From Massospora cicadina (taxonomy: Eukaryota; Entomophthoromycota; Entomophthoromycetes; Entomophthorales; Entomophthoraceae): a stretch of DNA of 64,000 nucleotides. Shown one piece after another: positions 12,295 to 23,249 of the stretch. The position numbers and the translations under genes are program-made. The stretch spans positions 186,001-250,000 of the forward strand of contig JAKSZP010007914.1 of the NCBI GenBank assembly GCA_022478985.1. The letters run 5' to 3'. The notes under the pieces are model-generated. The model ran no database searches. It was not told the DNA's origin and saw nothing but the letters and a program-made list of their open reading frames with translations. Within the stretch, counting starts at the first letter, position 1; every line of letters begins with the position of its first letter.

Positions 12295-13398
12295 TGTTGA
12301 AATTTTGCCCTCATTACCCAGCTTAATTAATTATGTTTAAAATGCTTCTTCATTAGGAAATGAGGCCTGCTAGTAGATGTAAGAGTTATTAATTACATAT
12401 GATTGCTGTTGTTTAGAGAAATATTTTTATAAGATATTTAATTTGCCATGTTTTTATCTACCATATTGTTATTATTGTCAGAATGATCCCTGACAATAGA
12501 CAATTAATTAAATTGTTCTTTTAATATTGAGAATTTATTTTAATTTGTAAAAGTTGATTGGGTTTTGTCAGCAAATAACTAAGGCATTTATAAGTTTCTA
12601 GGCAATTGATGCCGCCTGTGATAAGCAACTTGCAAGTTAACATCTTAGATATTACAATCTGCTGTTTATAGGTAAAAGTCCCATTACCTAAGAAGGTTGT
12701 TAACCTAATAAGGGTGAAGCTCTGGGTGGGCAAAGGCGTTGGGACACATTCTTAGTTTCAACCCGGAAGATATCACAATTATTGGTCAGCGTCATAATGA
12801 TTAAACTGTTGGGGAAGAACATCGTTTGGAGTGACCCTGAAGGGTTGATTCATTGGTGGCGGCTGCTATTCTGAATTGGGGCGCCAACAGAAGAATTGGG
12901 CGCCATTTTCTCTTATTTCTTTCTTGCATTTTTTTAAATAAAGCGGATTAAAAAGCTCTGATACTTAATAATTTAGAATTTTCTACAATTAGTGTATATT
13001 TTACTCTTGAGACTAAAGTTTGAAGGATTAGAGATTATTTGTCTATTTTATTGTTATCTCCGCGGACTCTGCGTCAAGAGAGAAGAGAATAACCTCTGAA
13101 CCTAATACTAGGTTAAGTTATATCAGAGTGAAGAGTCAGAGGGAGAAGTTCTCTGGTATTCTGGAAGAACCTTTAAAGCTTTGGGAAAGCACCAGTTTAG
13201 TGTTGCACCTATTATTCAAAATGGCTATAAGAAATTGACTAGAATAATAGACTTCATACCATTATTACCCTATTCAATTAATTATCACCAATTCATACAA
13301 CGCTCATATCAGAAACCTGTGCAGTTATGAGAGAGAGCTGAGGTGAGCAATATTTTCTGCAATTTTAAAGATTACAAAGCTTACCCAAAGAGTTAACA
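12295..13398 (+). repeat. T4 5' LTR
   Basis: Starts TGTTGAAATTTTGCCC and ends GAGTTAACA, 1,104 bp. Its centre (about 12,416-13,121) differs from the 3' LTR at only six or seven positions, while its first ~120 bp and last ~280 bp differ at roughly one position in five. It contains GATGCCGCCTG (12,607), a hairpin (12,669-12,690) and GGGACACATT (12,741), all shared with the T5 LTR. Confidence 0.92.
12669..12690 (+). promoter_or_regulatory. Conserved LTR hairpin, T4 5' copy
   Basis: TAGGTAA and TTACCTA form a perfect 7-bp stem around the loop AAGTCCCA. The T5 LTRs have the same stem and loop at the equivalent place although the surrounding sequence differs. Function unknown; an RNA structure in the LTR transcript or a protein-binding palindrome are both possible. 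Confidence 0.6.
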
Positions 13399-13400
13399 TT

Positions 13401-13413
13401 TGGTGCTCACTGC
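13401..13413 (+). promoter_or_regulatory. T4 primer-binding-site-like motif
   Basis: TGGTGCTCACTGC lies two bases after the LTR end, followed by a G run and TAGTTGAG. T5 has the same leader (ATGCTCACTAC, G run, TAGTTGAG), so the leader is shared between the two elements. Confidence 0.65.
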
Positions 13414-13449
13414 GGGGGGTAGTTGAGTTATTTAAGCCAAATTTGATAG

Positions 13450-14735
13450 AAGACAGCATCAGTAATGCCTTACAAGACCTAGCTAAGAAAGCTTTGGATG
13501 GAGCTTGAGACCATCAATAAAAATGCGCTAAACCTAGCGTCACTAGCTAATTTTACTACTTTGGAGGAATGGGTGATGAAAGCCAAGGAAGAGGTTGAGC
13601 AAGTCAGAAAAGTCAAAGATGACCTTTATGGAAAGGTAACCTCCTTAAAAAAAGGTGACTAAATTAATTAAAAAAGTATTATTTAGAAGACATAGCGAGA
13701 AGTGGATAGAGATTACTACACCAAATTCATGAAAATATGGCGCGCATGTTGAAGCACATAGAGGAACTAGAAAATCACAAGTTTGAATAAGCTCAAATAG
13801 AGGATGAAGCCAACAAGAGAATGCATGAAACCTTAGCTGGGAAGATACAACCATCTAGAAATATTCCTATATTGTTTGCTGCAATATAAGAGATGACTCC
13901 CAGAGTTACTCCTACATTAATCAAGTTGTCAGGCCAAAATCACCTGCCAGTGGAGCAACGGAGGATTTTAAAATATGTCAAAATTACCTACCTTTCACCA
14001 GAATAACAACTCAGCGTTTTTCCACCTACATTAGAATGACAATGTTTGGATATGGCATTAGACAGAAGGTAGTTACCTTAATGAACTTCATAGACACCTA
14101 TTGCCATAATCTGGTGTTGTCCTATCTTAACAGAGACAATTACGCGTATAATAAACCACATAAGCAATTATGACAATTTTAGGTAGCCCTAAACGGAAGT
14201 CCAATTGCAAATAGAAATTTATGGGCATTCAATTTTATAAGGACGAGACTCTAACAGCTTTCACTGACCAATTTTACCAGTAATTGCAAATCATGGCCAG
14301 TGCAAAAGTTATATCAGATATCAAAGCACAAATTATGATGCAAGCGGTGCTTTTGCCCTACAAAAATTTGCATCATACAATGGCTTTAGCGCTTGTGATC
14401 CAGATGTCCACATCACAGATGGTGGCTCTTTTAAAGATGTTAGTAGCAACTTTGAAGCGCCTAAACGAATTTTTAAGGTCATTCCTGTTAAAAATCAGAA
14501 TACAGTGAACTTACCTGAGCATAATAAAGAGCAGCAGAATTGAGTCATGATGGGAAAAAATCCTGAAGGATAAAAATGAGAGGACAAAAATCATATTCAT
14601 TGTCACCAATGTGGAAAACCTAGACATTTCACCGCTCAATGTTGGAGCAAGAAGCCTAAAGAGAAAATTACTCTAGTCCAGGCTAAAGAGAAGAAAACCA
14701 GTCAAGAGTCAGGAAAGGACTCACAGCCTAGATAA
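13450..14735 (+). pseudogene. T4 gag remnant
   Basis: The N-terminal part is charged and helical, like T5 gag. The core is recognisable around 14,216-14,508 (FMGIQF, then QIMASAKVISDIKAQIMMQAV), homologous to T5 at 18,745-19,047. A complete CCHC knuckle CHQCGKPRHFTAQC lies at 14,601-14,642, followed by a basic stretch. Several stops break the frame. Confidence 0.8.
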
Positions 14736-14797
14736 GGAACATTCTAGCACTGCAGTCAAAACTGTTCCACTGATATAATGAATGAAAATTTTATTTT

Positions 14798-16028
14798 TTG
14801 ATTTTTTTAGATGAAGAGACACCTGACTCAAACTACCAGGTGGTATATCTGGATATAAACGCCATTACCCGAGCAAAAGTGAAGGAGATCAAATCAAAAA
14901 TTGTGAAGGAAGTGGCTCAACTGTACACTCATCAGGTAGCAGCTAAGATTAGATCCACTGAGAACCTGGAGAAATTACTCAATATGAAACTTGACAAGGT
15001 AAATGTATCTCTCCCTATTAGCGCAATCAAGGAATTTTCCCCTGATTTATCTATTCAATGAATTCATACTCTCAATTTGGCATATTATGCCATTATTCAC
15101 TCAGCAAACACTTTAAAACAATAATCTGAGTGTAGATATAAAGCTTTTATTCAACCAAGTAAGAGTATAAGCAATATTAGCAATGAAGCGCACATCAACA
15201 TCATTTTTCCCAAATTGATGAAACTAATGAAGATTTCACTAGAACTAGAGCAGGGGAGAAATATGGAACCGCTGGACCAGATATTCAAATATTCTATGGA
15301 GGCTACAGTGTGCTACTGCTTCATTTCAGATTTAATGGTGATATCAGATCCTGCCATAGTATTGGCTAATCAAAATTATGACATGCTCATCAGGACGGAT
15401 TCCTAAAATAATGTGATGTCAAATTTGATTTTTAGGATAACACCCTGACAATTTTGGGCAAACCCTGACTTGGTATATCAGTGTAAAGGAGAACCGCCTC
15501 TGACAAAAAAGAACACTTTTGTAAATTTATCTTAAAATGATAGCATTGTTACAATTGTTATAAGTTGATTGGAAAAAAATAGATGAAAATGCCGAGGGAG
15601 ATCTCAGAAAATTGTGGGATACTTTTGAAAATAAAAATGAACACTATTCTGTCAGGAATGCAGATAAAAGTTAACATAGGGTTATTGCTCAAAATTCTGG
15701 AACAATTATATGGAGAAGTCATCAGCCGATGGAAAAATCAAGAATTGCACCATTGGTAGTACCAGGGATTATCATGTTAGACCATGGAGAAAAAAGAGTG
15801 CTTTATAAACAATCTGGGTAAAAAACTGATGAAAATAGAGAAGAATTGAGCCATTGCGTTCTAAATAATCCCATTGGCAGAAAATAGTAAATTCCATGGC
15901 TTCAGAATGTTAATTGAGATGGGATACCAGTTGATGCTGCTGAAAGCATCAATGTTCTGGTCAATTGGGGAAGCTGGCTGAATTAACAGAGCAACAGCAT
16001 GAAGACGTGCTCTGATTATTTGAAAAGT
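14798..16028 (+). pseudogene. T4 protease and pre-RT linker
   Basis: The open frame 14,798-15,061 (YQVVYLDINAITRAKVKEI) is homologous to the T5 linker before its protease. The protease follows, but the catalytic DSG is lost: the aligned codons near 15,183 read SNE. The downstream block ILANQNYDMLIRTDS at 15,361 is clear. The pre-RT part reaches ELTEQQHEDVL near 15,975, where T5 interrupts it. Confidence 0.75.
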
Positions 16029-17170
16029 TGTTGGGATTTTTGCCCATATTCCCAGCCTGCTAGATTACCTGGTGTCGCTAGGGGAAAATCTCCTAAGGCG
16101 AAGTGAATTGGAAATCAGTTGGCCCAAGTTTTGGAGGAACTACGTTTGGGGGATTTTGGGATATTCACCTGGTTGTATCCATCAGGGATTGATTAGGATG
16201 AATACCTAAGATCTCATCGGGTGGAGTGGCTGACAAAATAGGGGCATCTGATAGTGATTAACTATCAGGTGTACCAATTGGGATTGGTTGGGTTTCATCA
16301 CCAACTGATCAGGAATGAATAGTGAGTTGTAAGGCAAGTGATGCCGCCTGCAACTAGCAAGTCGATTGGTTGGTGAAGTGACCTGCCATAATGGGTAATA
16401 AGTCCCATTACCTTAACAGGTCGCTAGCCAATTATGGTTAGTTCACTTGGATCGAGAGGAAAATGTTAGGGACACATTTTCTGACTCTTTCCATTTGAGG
16501 TCTCAAGGATGTCCAATGACAGAATCCTAGTCAGGATGGGGAAGACCATTGCTGCTGAGATGAGGAAGGGTGATTCAATGGCAATGGCTTCCATTTCATC
16601 AAAGAGGTGTCAACTGAGGGTTAGACAGCCGAATCCCCTACTATATAATACCCTAGGATTTACTATAATAAAAAAACCAAAAAACCATCATTTAGTAAAA
16701 CATTATTATCTACAGTAATATTGTCAATTCAGTGTATAGTTAGACTATCAGCTTCCATTGTGACGTTCCATCTCAAGGATATTATTGCAGAAAGCAATAA
16801 TTGGAAGACTCTCAGAGAGAAGAGTAGAGATCCAAGTGGGGATTTAGAGACAAGGGAACCACAATCAGTGATAGCTGCTGACCATGTGTTGGGCCATAAA
16901 GACTTTCACCAGGGTATCTTAAAGATCGTGTGGATAGGAATATAGGGAATGAATCACTACAATTACAACTTTAAGAGTACTAATCAGAAGTACTGGCCAA
17001 AGCGTTGGGCCTAATAATAGTTCAAACTCAACTGCAGATAATATTCTCTACACTCTTATCAATTAATACATTCTATACAACGCGATGAAGTGCACAAGGA
17101 AATTGAACCTGTGAAGTAAAAAGGTTACTGGGTTGACGACTGATAATCAACACTAGAGTAAATTTTTACA
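16029..17170 (+). repeat. T5 5' LTR
   Basis: 1,142 bp. About 90-93% identical to 26,559-27,703 by eye, and nearly all differences are transitions. Reciprocal TG/CA pairs are common (16,109 TG against 26,639 CA; 16,116 CA against 26,646 TG), which is what two independent losses of an ancestral CpG leave. The second half is much better conserved than the first 300 bp. Confidence 0.95.
16364..16432 (+). promoter_or_regulatory. Conserved LTR hairpin, T5 5' copy
   Basis: Same nested inverted repeat as at 26,892-26,961, with two or three mismatches caused by transitions. The loop AAGTCCC is unchanged. See the 3' copy for the stem details. Confidence 0.6.
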
Positions 17171-17173
17171 AGT

Positions 17174-17186
17174 TGATGCTCACTAC
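17174..17186 (+). promoter_or_regulatory. T5 primer-binding-site-like motif
   Basis: TGATGCTCACTAC follows the LTR by three bases. It matches the TGGTGCTCACTAC of T3 and T10 except for one G-to-A change. The G-rich leader and TAGTTGAG that follow match T4. Confidence 0.6.
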
Positions 17187-17215
17187 AGGGGTAGTTGAGT
17201 AAAGAATCTATTATA

Positions 17216-17994
17216 ATGTCATATAAAGAAGAAATGCGCAAGCTGCGGACTGAGATTGCCACTGTGAATCAGAATGCCTTAAACTCAGTGGACCATCGGG
17301 AGTTTGTGGCCTTGGAAGAATGAGTCACCAAGGTGGAGGAAGGAGTAGAAAATGTAGCAAACTTTGGGAATGAGTTACTCGGCAAAGTAAATTCTTTGAA
17401 GAAGAAAGAAGGAGACCTCATTCAAGAGGTCCTATTCCTGAAAATGGAGCGAGAAGCAGATCACGTTCATTTAAGAAAGTTCAGTGCAGATATTGAGAAA
17501 TTGATAAAATAAGTGGAGGACTTGAAAGCCCACAGATGTGCTTGTGAGCCCAATATGTCCAGCGATGCCAAAGAGAGAAGTCCTTGCACGATACTTGGGA
17601 AGTCAAATACCCCAAAAATATACTGCCCGCCTTTAATGCCATTTTGGTAATGACGCCCAAAGTCACTCCACAAGTTAGCCAAGTAGCCAAAACAAGAGAA
17701 TTGGCCTGAAATGACTCAGAGGAATTTAGAACAACACCAAAATTGCCAACATTCCATTGGGATAATGCCCAGCATTTTTCCAACTGTTTGACATGACTAT
17801 GAATGGATATGGGGATCATCAAAATGTGTTGACAGTCATGAACTGCCTGGACACCGACTGTCAAAACCTAGTATTACCCCACCTGGAGGGGGACAGCTGG
17901 TCATATGCCGAGGCAAAGGTGGCCATAATGAAGGAGTTTGGGAGTCCAACCCGCATGTCAAAATGCAAGCAAGAATTTATGGAAATTCAATTCC
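17216..17994 (+). pseudogene. T5 gag, N-terminal part
   Basis: ATG at 17,216 opens MSYKEEMRKLRTEIATVNQ, 35 codons to a TGA. The same frame continues past it as a charged, heptad-like coiled coil (GNELLGKVNSLKKKEGDLI) to a TAA near 17,510. The later part holds the gag core up to EFMEIQF at 17,970, where an LTR-like insertion cuts it. The T10 gag has the uninterrupted version of this join (EFLSIQFQRDEPIEAF). Confidence 0.8.
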
Positions 17995-17999
17995 ATAAG

Positions 18000-18739
18000 T
18001 GTAACAAGCGGGGCTCCCAAGGCCCAGACTGCCACCAGCCCTAAACATCCACCCTCATATATGGCCGTACTAACTCTGGATGGTCCTGTCATAATGGATG
18101 GCCTTGCCAGGCATACTGGGCTGAGGTGTGGTGCACTGGCCTCTGTCGCCTTAAGCCCCCAGGCCGAGGTGCTTCCCTATGGCCTCTGATACCTCAGGGT
18201 TACCCAGCTGAGGTGAAGTCAACTGGCCTCTGTCGCCTTGGGCCACTCTGGCTCCTTCCCCTCTCACCAGGGCAAGGCCACTATCAAGAGGATCCCAGCG
18301 CGTCCACCCACTTCCTCTTCTCTTCTTTACACTGCCATCCGCACCCCCAACCTCGCTTTAATTAAATAAAATTAAATAAAACAAGTCCAGCGAATAGCAG
18401 CCTGTATTAGGAAGTGAACCTGGAGTCAGAATAGAATTCTAAAGTGAGGTCCAACGGGGCTGACCTCGCTTTGAATACTTCCTAAAAAGGCTAAATGAAT
18501 TGTAGGTAATGAGGGGCGCAAAAGCCTCCAGAATTGATGGCATCCAGGCAACTTGATGGAGAATTAGAGGGGGACCTCAGAATGAACAACCAATTAAATA
18601 AATAATTTCCTTAATTTTATTACATCATCAACCCAAATAGGAAAATCCTACTCAGAATAATGGAATTGCAACCATCAACGCACACAAATCTCATAATCCC
18701 TACCTTAAGAGATTCATGTAACAATTGTCAGTCATTATA
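18000..18739. mobile_element. 740-bp LTR-like insertion in T5 gag, ATAAG duplication
   Basis: ATAAG occurs at 17,995-17,999 and 18,740-18,744, and the gag frame is continuous if the insert and one ATAAG are removed. The insert starts TGTAACAAG, like the chromovirus LTRs here (TGTAACAG in T6, TGTAACGC in T11), and ends TTATA, probably from a CA end. It has no gag or pol, so it fits a solo LTR. Inside, CTGGCCTCTGTCGCCTT occurs twice (near 18,138 and 18,222), and the middle is GC-richer than T5. Confidence 0.75.
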
Positions 18740-18744
18740 ATAAG

Positions 18745-19230
18745 GATGAGCCTCTTGCTAGCTTTGCGGATTGATTTTACCAGGAGTTGCAGATCCTGGC
18801 CAGAGCAAAAGTATTATACAACTTTGATGCTAGAATCGCTTTGCAAGCGGCCCTTCAGCCCTACCATGATTTGCATCAAATGATGTCTTCCATGTTTGTG
18901 ATGGAGATAACTACCTCACAAATGGTAGACAACCTGAAGATTTTGGGAGCGACGTTTGATGCCCCAAATAGAAGCTTCAAGTCTAATCCAGTCCGAAATT
19001 CAAATCCCATGAAGGGAAACAAAGGAGCAAAAGAGGCTACCAACTGAACTATGCTGGGAAATAAGCCTAAAGAATTCAGATGGTTAAGCAAGAAAGAGAA
19101 GGTCTGCTTTCAGTGTGGCAGGAAAGGACATTTCACCGCACACTGCAAAAAGCTGAAGGATCAGATTAACGTGGTCCAGGCCGAGGAGGCAGCAGTAGCA
19201 AAAGATTCAGAAAAAGGGCCCAATGCCTAG
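18745..19230 (+). pseudogene. T5 gag, C-terminal part with CCHC knuckle
   Basis: Gag resumes with DEPLASFAD. The open frame 18,787-19,047 (QILARAKVLYNFDARIALQ) ends in a TGA. A complete zinc knuckle CFQCGRKGHFTAHC lies at 19,104-19,146, followed by a basic, then acidic tail. This part would bind the genomic RNA. Confidence 0.8.
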
Positions 19231-19535
19231 AAAAGGAACAGTCTAGTGTGGCGGAGAAACCTGTTCCTCCCAATATCATGAATGATAAAATATACATTAG
19301 TGATCTATTCGTAGATGACAAGCAGGATCAGCTATACCAAGTGGTCAACATGGATGTAAATGCCATGACCAGAGCTGGGGCGAAGAAGATTGACCCCAAG
19401 ATAATCTAGAAAGTTGCCCGGCCATACGCTTGACAACTGGCGGAGAAGCTTTAAACTGCCAAGAATCCTGATGAGTTATCAGATGTCCATTTAGATGAGG
19501 CCAATCTGTCAATCCCCCTTGGCACAATAAAGGAA

Positions 19536-20093
19536 TTGTTTCCTGAATTATCAGCGCAGATTATTCATACCCTAGATTCAGCTAATAACGCCGCCATCCA
19601 CCCAGTAAATACTATATTACAATACTCTGAGTGTATGTATATAGATATTCAGGTGAATCAAGTAAGGGTGAGGGCGATTGTTGACAGCGGAATGCCCATC
19701 AGTATTGTGTCAACTAAGCTGGTGAAGAGGATGAAGATCTCCTCGGACTTGGAACACAAGAGAGAATATGGAACAGCTTGGCCAAACACCACCATTTCCT
19801 GTGGAGCGTATAGTGTGCTGCCACTACAATTCAGGTTGTTAGTGGTATCCGCGCCAGCGACAGTTTTGGTGAACCAAAACTATGATATCCAGATCAGGAT
19901 GGAGTTCCTACAGAAGTACAGAGTTAAATGTAACTTTGAGCATAATACGTTGACCATCCTGGGTCAGACATTACCATTGGTATACCAGAAGGATGGTAAA
20001 GCTCCATTGAATCGGAGAAACAACTTCATTAATCTGATATACAATGATGGCAATATACCAATTCAATACCAAATAGTTGGTAGGAAGCGATGA
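19536..20093 (+). CDS. T5 aspartic protease, longest open part of the element
   Basis: A 185-codon open frame. The catalytic motif AIVDSGMPISIVS has its Asp at residue 50, and the later block NYDIQIRMEFLQKY is near residues 114-127. The tail LGQTLPLVYQKDG is shared with T10. In the complete element it would be part of the pol polyprotein, so the ATG at 19,536 is only the first Met after an upstream stop. The protease cuts Gag and Pol during particle maturation. This is the only T5 enzyme whose visible catalytic site and frame are both intact. Confidence 0.8.
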   Translation: MFPELSAQIIHTLDSANNAAIHPVNTILQYSECMYIDIQVNQVRVRAIVDSGMPISIVSTKLVKRMKISSDLEHKREYGTAWPNTTISCGAYSVLPLQFRLLVVSAPATVLVNQNYDIQIRMEFLQKYRVKCNFEHNTLTILGQTLPLVYQKDGKAPLNRRNNFINLIYNDGNIPIQYQIVGRKR

Positions 20094-20599
20094 GAGATGC
20101 TGGCGTAAATCCTAGAAAACCGGGGAATTCCATTAAGGATCAAGAAGGAAAGGACCATACCAGCTGGATCGCAGATAATAGTTGACACAGTTTTGACTTT
20201 GGAAATTTTATAGCTGTTGTATGGGGAGGTCAGAAGCCCCTGGAAGAAGTCCAGAGTGGAGTCATGGGTGGCTCCCATGATAATAATGCCAGGCAATGGA
20301 GAAATAAGAGTTCTTCTGGCGAATTTGAGTGAAAAACTGATGAAGATCAAGAGGAATCAGATCATCGCATTTATTCATTTGATCTTGATGGCTGAATTGA
20401 GACAATTCCACAATTTTGGGTCTCTTGATAAAATGGGATTACTGGCCGGGGTGGCTGAAAGCATCAACCTATTGGTTGATTGAGAGAAGCTCGCTGATCT
20501 GCCAGAAGGGTAGCAGGAGGAGGTGTTCAAATTATTTGAGAAATATTAGGAAGTATTTGCTCAGGACAACCATGAATTGGGATGCGCACAAGGCGTAAT

Positions 20600-21400
20600 T
20601 CACAAGGGTGACACCGGGGAAAATCTACCAATAATAATGAGACCAATCTGAAGATTGAAAGCAACTGAAGTGGTAGTGGAGGATGAGATCAGCAAACTAG
20701 TGAAGTATGGGCTTCTAGTTCCGTCATCAAGTCCCTGGGCGAGTCTGATTCTGATCGTGAAGAAGTATGGATCAAACTAGGTGGTGATTGACTACTGGAG
20801 GCTGAACAAAATTATGAAGAAGGATTTGTATTCCCTACCAAGGATCGAAGATGTGCTAGATCAATTAGGAGAAGCAAAGTATTTATCCACGATGGATCTA
20901 ATCTTGGGATACTGGCAGATTGACTTGCCAGAAGAAGACCAAGAAAAATGCGCGATTATTACAGCGCAGGGGTTATACCAGCTGACGAGGATGCCCCAGG
21001 GTCTTTTCAATGCACCCACAACATTCCAGAGGGCCATGGACACGATATTAAGTGACCTAAAGTTGTTGTGCATCCTGGTATATCTGGAATATATCAATTT
21101 GTTCAGTAGAACTTTTACTGATCACCTGCACCACTTGGAAGAAGTTTTTAAGAGACTGTCCGTGGCTAACCTGAAGATCAAGCCAAGGAAGTGCCACTTC
21201 TTCAAGAAAGAGTTGTAATACCTGGGATTTGTGATCAACGCAAATGGATTGCAGCCGCAAACCCAGAAGATAGCAGCTATAGAGCATATGGATGTACTGG
21301 AGAGTGTCTGAGACATCCAAGTATTTCTTGGGATGGTTGAATACTATAGAAGATTTATCAGGACTTTGCCCAAATAACTGAGCCTTTATTTCATTTATTA
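20600..21400 (+). pseudogene. T5 reverse transcriptase, active site lost
   Basis: The frame 20,781-21,218 (145 codons) carries VIDYWRLNKIMKKDLYSLPR, then MDLILGYWQIDLPEEDQEKC and RMPQGLFNAPTTFQRAMDT. The catalytic YLDD box reads YLEY (near 21,080), so both aspartates are gone and the enzyme would be inactive. The connection ends near 21,360 with MVEYYRRFIRT. Stops lie just before and after the open part. Confidence 0.88.
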
Positions 21401-23200
21401 AAGGATCCAAAAAGGGATTCATATGGAATGAAGAGGCCCAGGACTCCTTTGATGAGTTATGCCAGTATTTGATAAATTTGCCAATTCTGAAATATCTGAA
21501 TTTCAATCAGGAGTTTATCATTCAAACTGATGCTTTGTTGATGGCAATTGGTGCCATACTGAGCCAAGTAGACGAACTTGGGGATGAGCATCCAAAGGCA
21601 TATGTGATCTGGACACTCTCAGCCACTGAGAGGAACTACACCGTGACTGAGTGTGAATGCCTTGCAGTCATTTACGCATGTAAGCAGTTTTGGGTGTATG
21701 TGTCATGGAAACGGCAGAAGAAGTTTAGACCAGCCTGCCAGTCGGGATGTGTGAACACCCAAAAAGCAAACCAGAATGCCAGAGGCATTACCAACTGTAT
21801 GACTTGATATGGAGCTGGGAAATGTGATACTATGAAGTGGTGGTGTAATAACAGGGTAAGGAGTGTCCCAACGGCAAACCACACTGAACCCATTCCCAAC
21901 TCAGTGGTTCTGACTACAGGAGGTGGGATTACTGGGACATTCTCGACGAGATTCTTGGTTTGAGAGGCCAACTCATTGGGGGCAATAGGGAGATGGGTTC
22001 TCTCTATCCATTGTTGTACATAGGGCCATAAAATCCCTGTGTATTGTTATCAGAAATTCATAAGAGCGGGGTTATAAGACCAAAATTGTCTGACTCTCTG
22101 GGCCCAATTGACGATAGAGGGAGCCATGGTGACCAAAAGAATTGGTAAAGCCCACCTGGAGTGTGGGGCAATGGGCCACCAGGGAAATGCCATCTGGGAT
22201 GCGGTTTAGAATAGAGAAATAAAGAAAATTTGATTTTTTTAGCAAAAATTTATTGGGAAAGGAAAGTAAGAAAATTGACTAATAATTTTCTTAGTGCCAT
22301 GCAACTGATTAAATAGTGGTCAATTAGGTAGTGATAGGATGGGGATCGGGGCCCAACAAATTCAGCCTGACTGGCGCATTGTTTGGGAATGGGGGGTTTA
22401 TTCTTTGGGAACTGACATTGCAAAATTTGGCGGCGGGATGAGTCTGTCAGTTTGACCTCAAACATCTGAACTAGGGCTCAACTACATTTATGACAATTAG
22501 CACGATGGCATTTGGCCTGATGGGTGATGGGAATCCCCCAAGGCCATCCCTTATAGGGACAGGTCTATTTGGTTGGGAACGGGTTCAGGACGGCCAACCT
22601 GCCCACGCTCAGTCATTTAACCGTTCGTTCCTTCAAAGAGCAGCACATTGGGCGCAACGCCTGAATTACTATTTGAGGGCTTTGAACCCTCATTGATAGC
22701 ACCTGATATCTGTTCAACTGGTCTGGAGATTGAATTGGAACCATTAGATGATCTGGCAGATATCTCATTCTTCATGCTTTTACAGTCATTCAAATTTTGG
22801 CCACCAGCCAGGCCACCGGCTGAATTAGGCCTTACTGATTTCAATTCAATAATCTCAGCACATATTTCACTAATTTCCTGCAACAGTTTTGATGAGGTAA
22901 GTGTGGGTATTGGAGGTGGGGTTCAAAGCGGATGAGCTGTTACCCATCGCTCATCCACTATGTGAGCGAGGTCGCCCTGAGTGATGAGAGGTACCACCAT
23001 CCTCTTTGGTGTCTTTTTATTTTGGGAACGGGAAGATGGCCCAATTGAGAGCCAAAGGATGTTCCCCAAGACTTACAGTATGTCCACAGAATGCACTTTA
23101 AGGTGGTGACAGACCACTCTTTGCTGCGTTGGCTGAACAATCTAAGAGAACTGGAAGGACTACTGGCCTGATGGGAACTTAAGCTTCAGGCTTACAATTA
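21400..23200 (+). pseudogene. T5 RNase H, split by an insertion
   Basis: The first part is open at 21,469-21,710: FIIQTDALLMAIGAILSQVD with the first Asp, then ATERNYTVTECECLAVIYAC with the catalytic Glu region, to KQFWVY. The rest resumes at 23,083 as VHRMHFKVVTDHSLLRWLNN. Removing 21,701-23,082 restores one continuous frame at this point, which fixes the insertion boundaries. Confidence 0.85.
21701..23077. mobile_element. 1.38-kb LTR-like insertion in T5 RNase H, GTATG duplication
   Basis: GTATG occurs at 21,696-21,700 and 23,078-23,082. The insert starts TGTCATGG and ends ACTTACA, the TG...CA form of an LTR, and contains no recognisable gag or pol. A large solo LTR is the simplest reading; a non-autonomous element is possible. 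It is GC-richer than its surroundings and has open frames of 88-95 codons on both strands at 22,617-22,935, with no known motif. Confidence 0.75.
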
Positions 23201-23249
23201 TGAGATAGTCCACTGAGTAGGGGCTTCTCATCAGAACGAGGATGTCTTA

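Noticed and set aside
17481..17864. 127-codon minus-strand frame
   Set aside because: Antisense shadow of T5 gag, which is supported by homology to T4 and T10 gag.
21057..21506. 149-codon minus-strand frame opposite T5 RT
   Set aside because: Shadow of the RT and RNase H coding strand, which carries the recognisable motifs.
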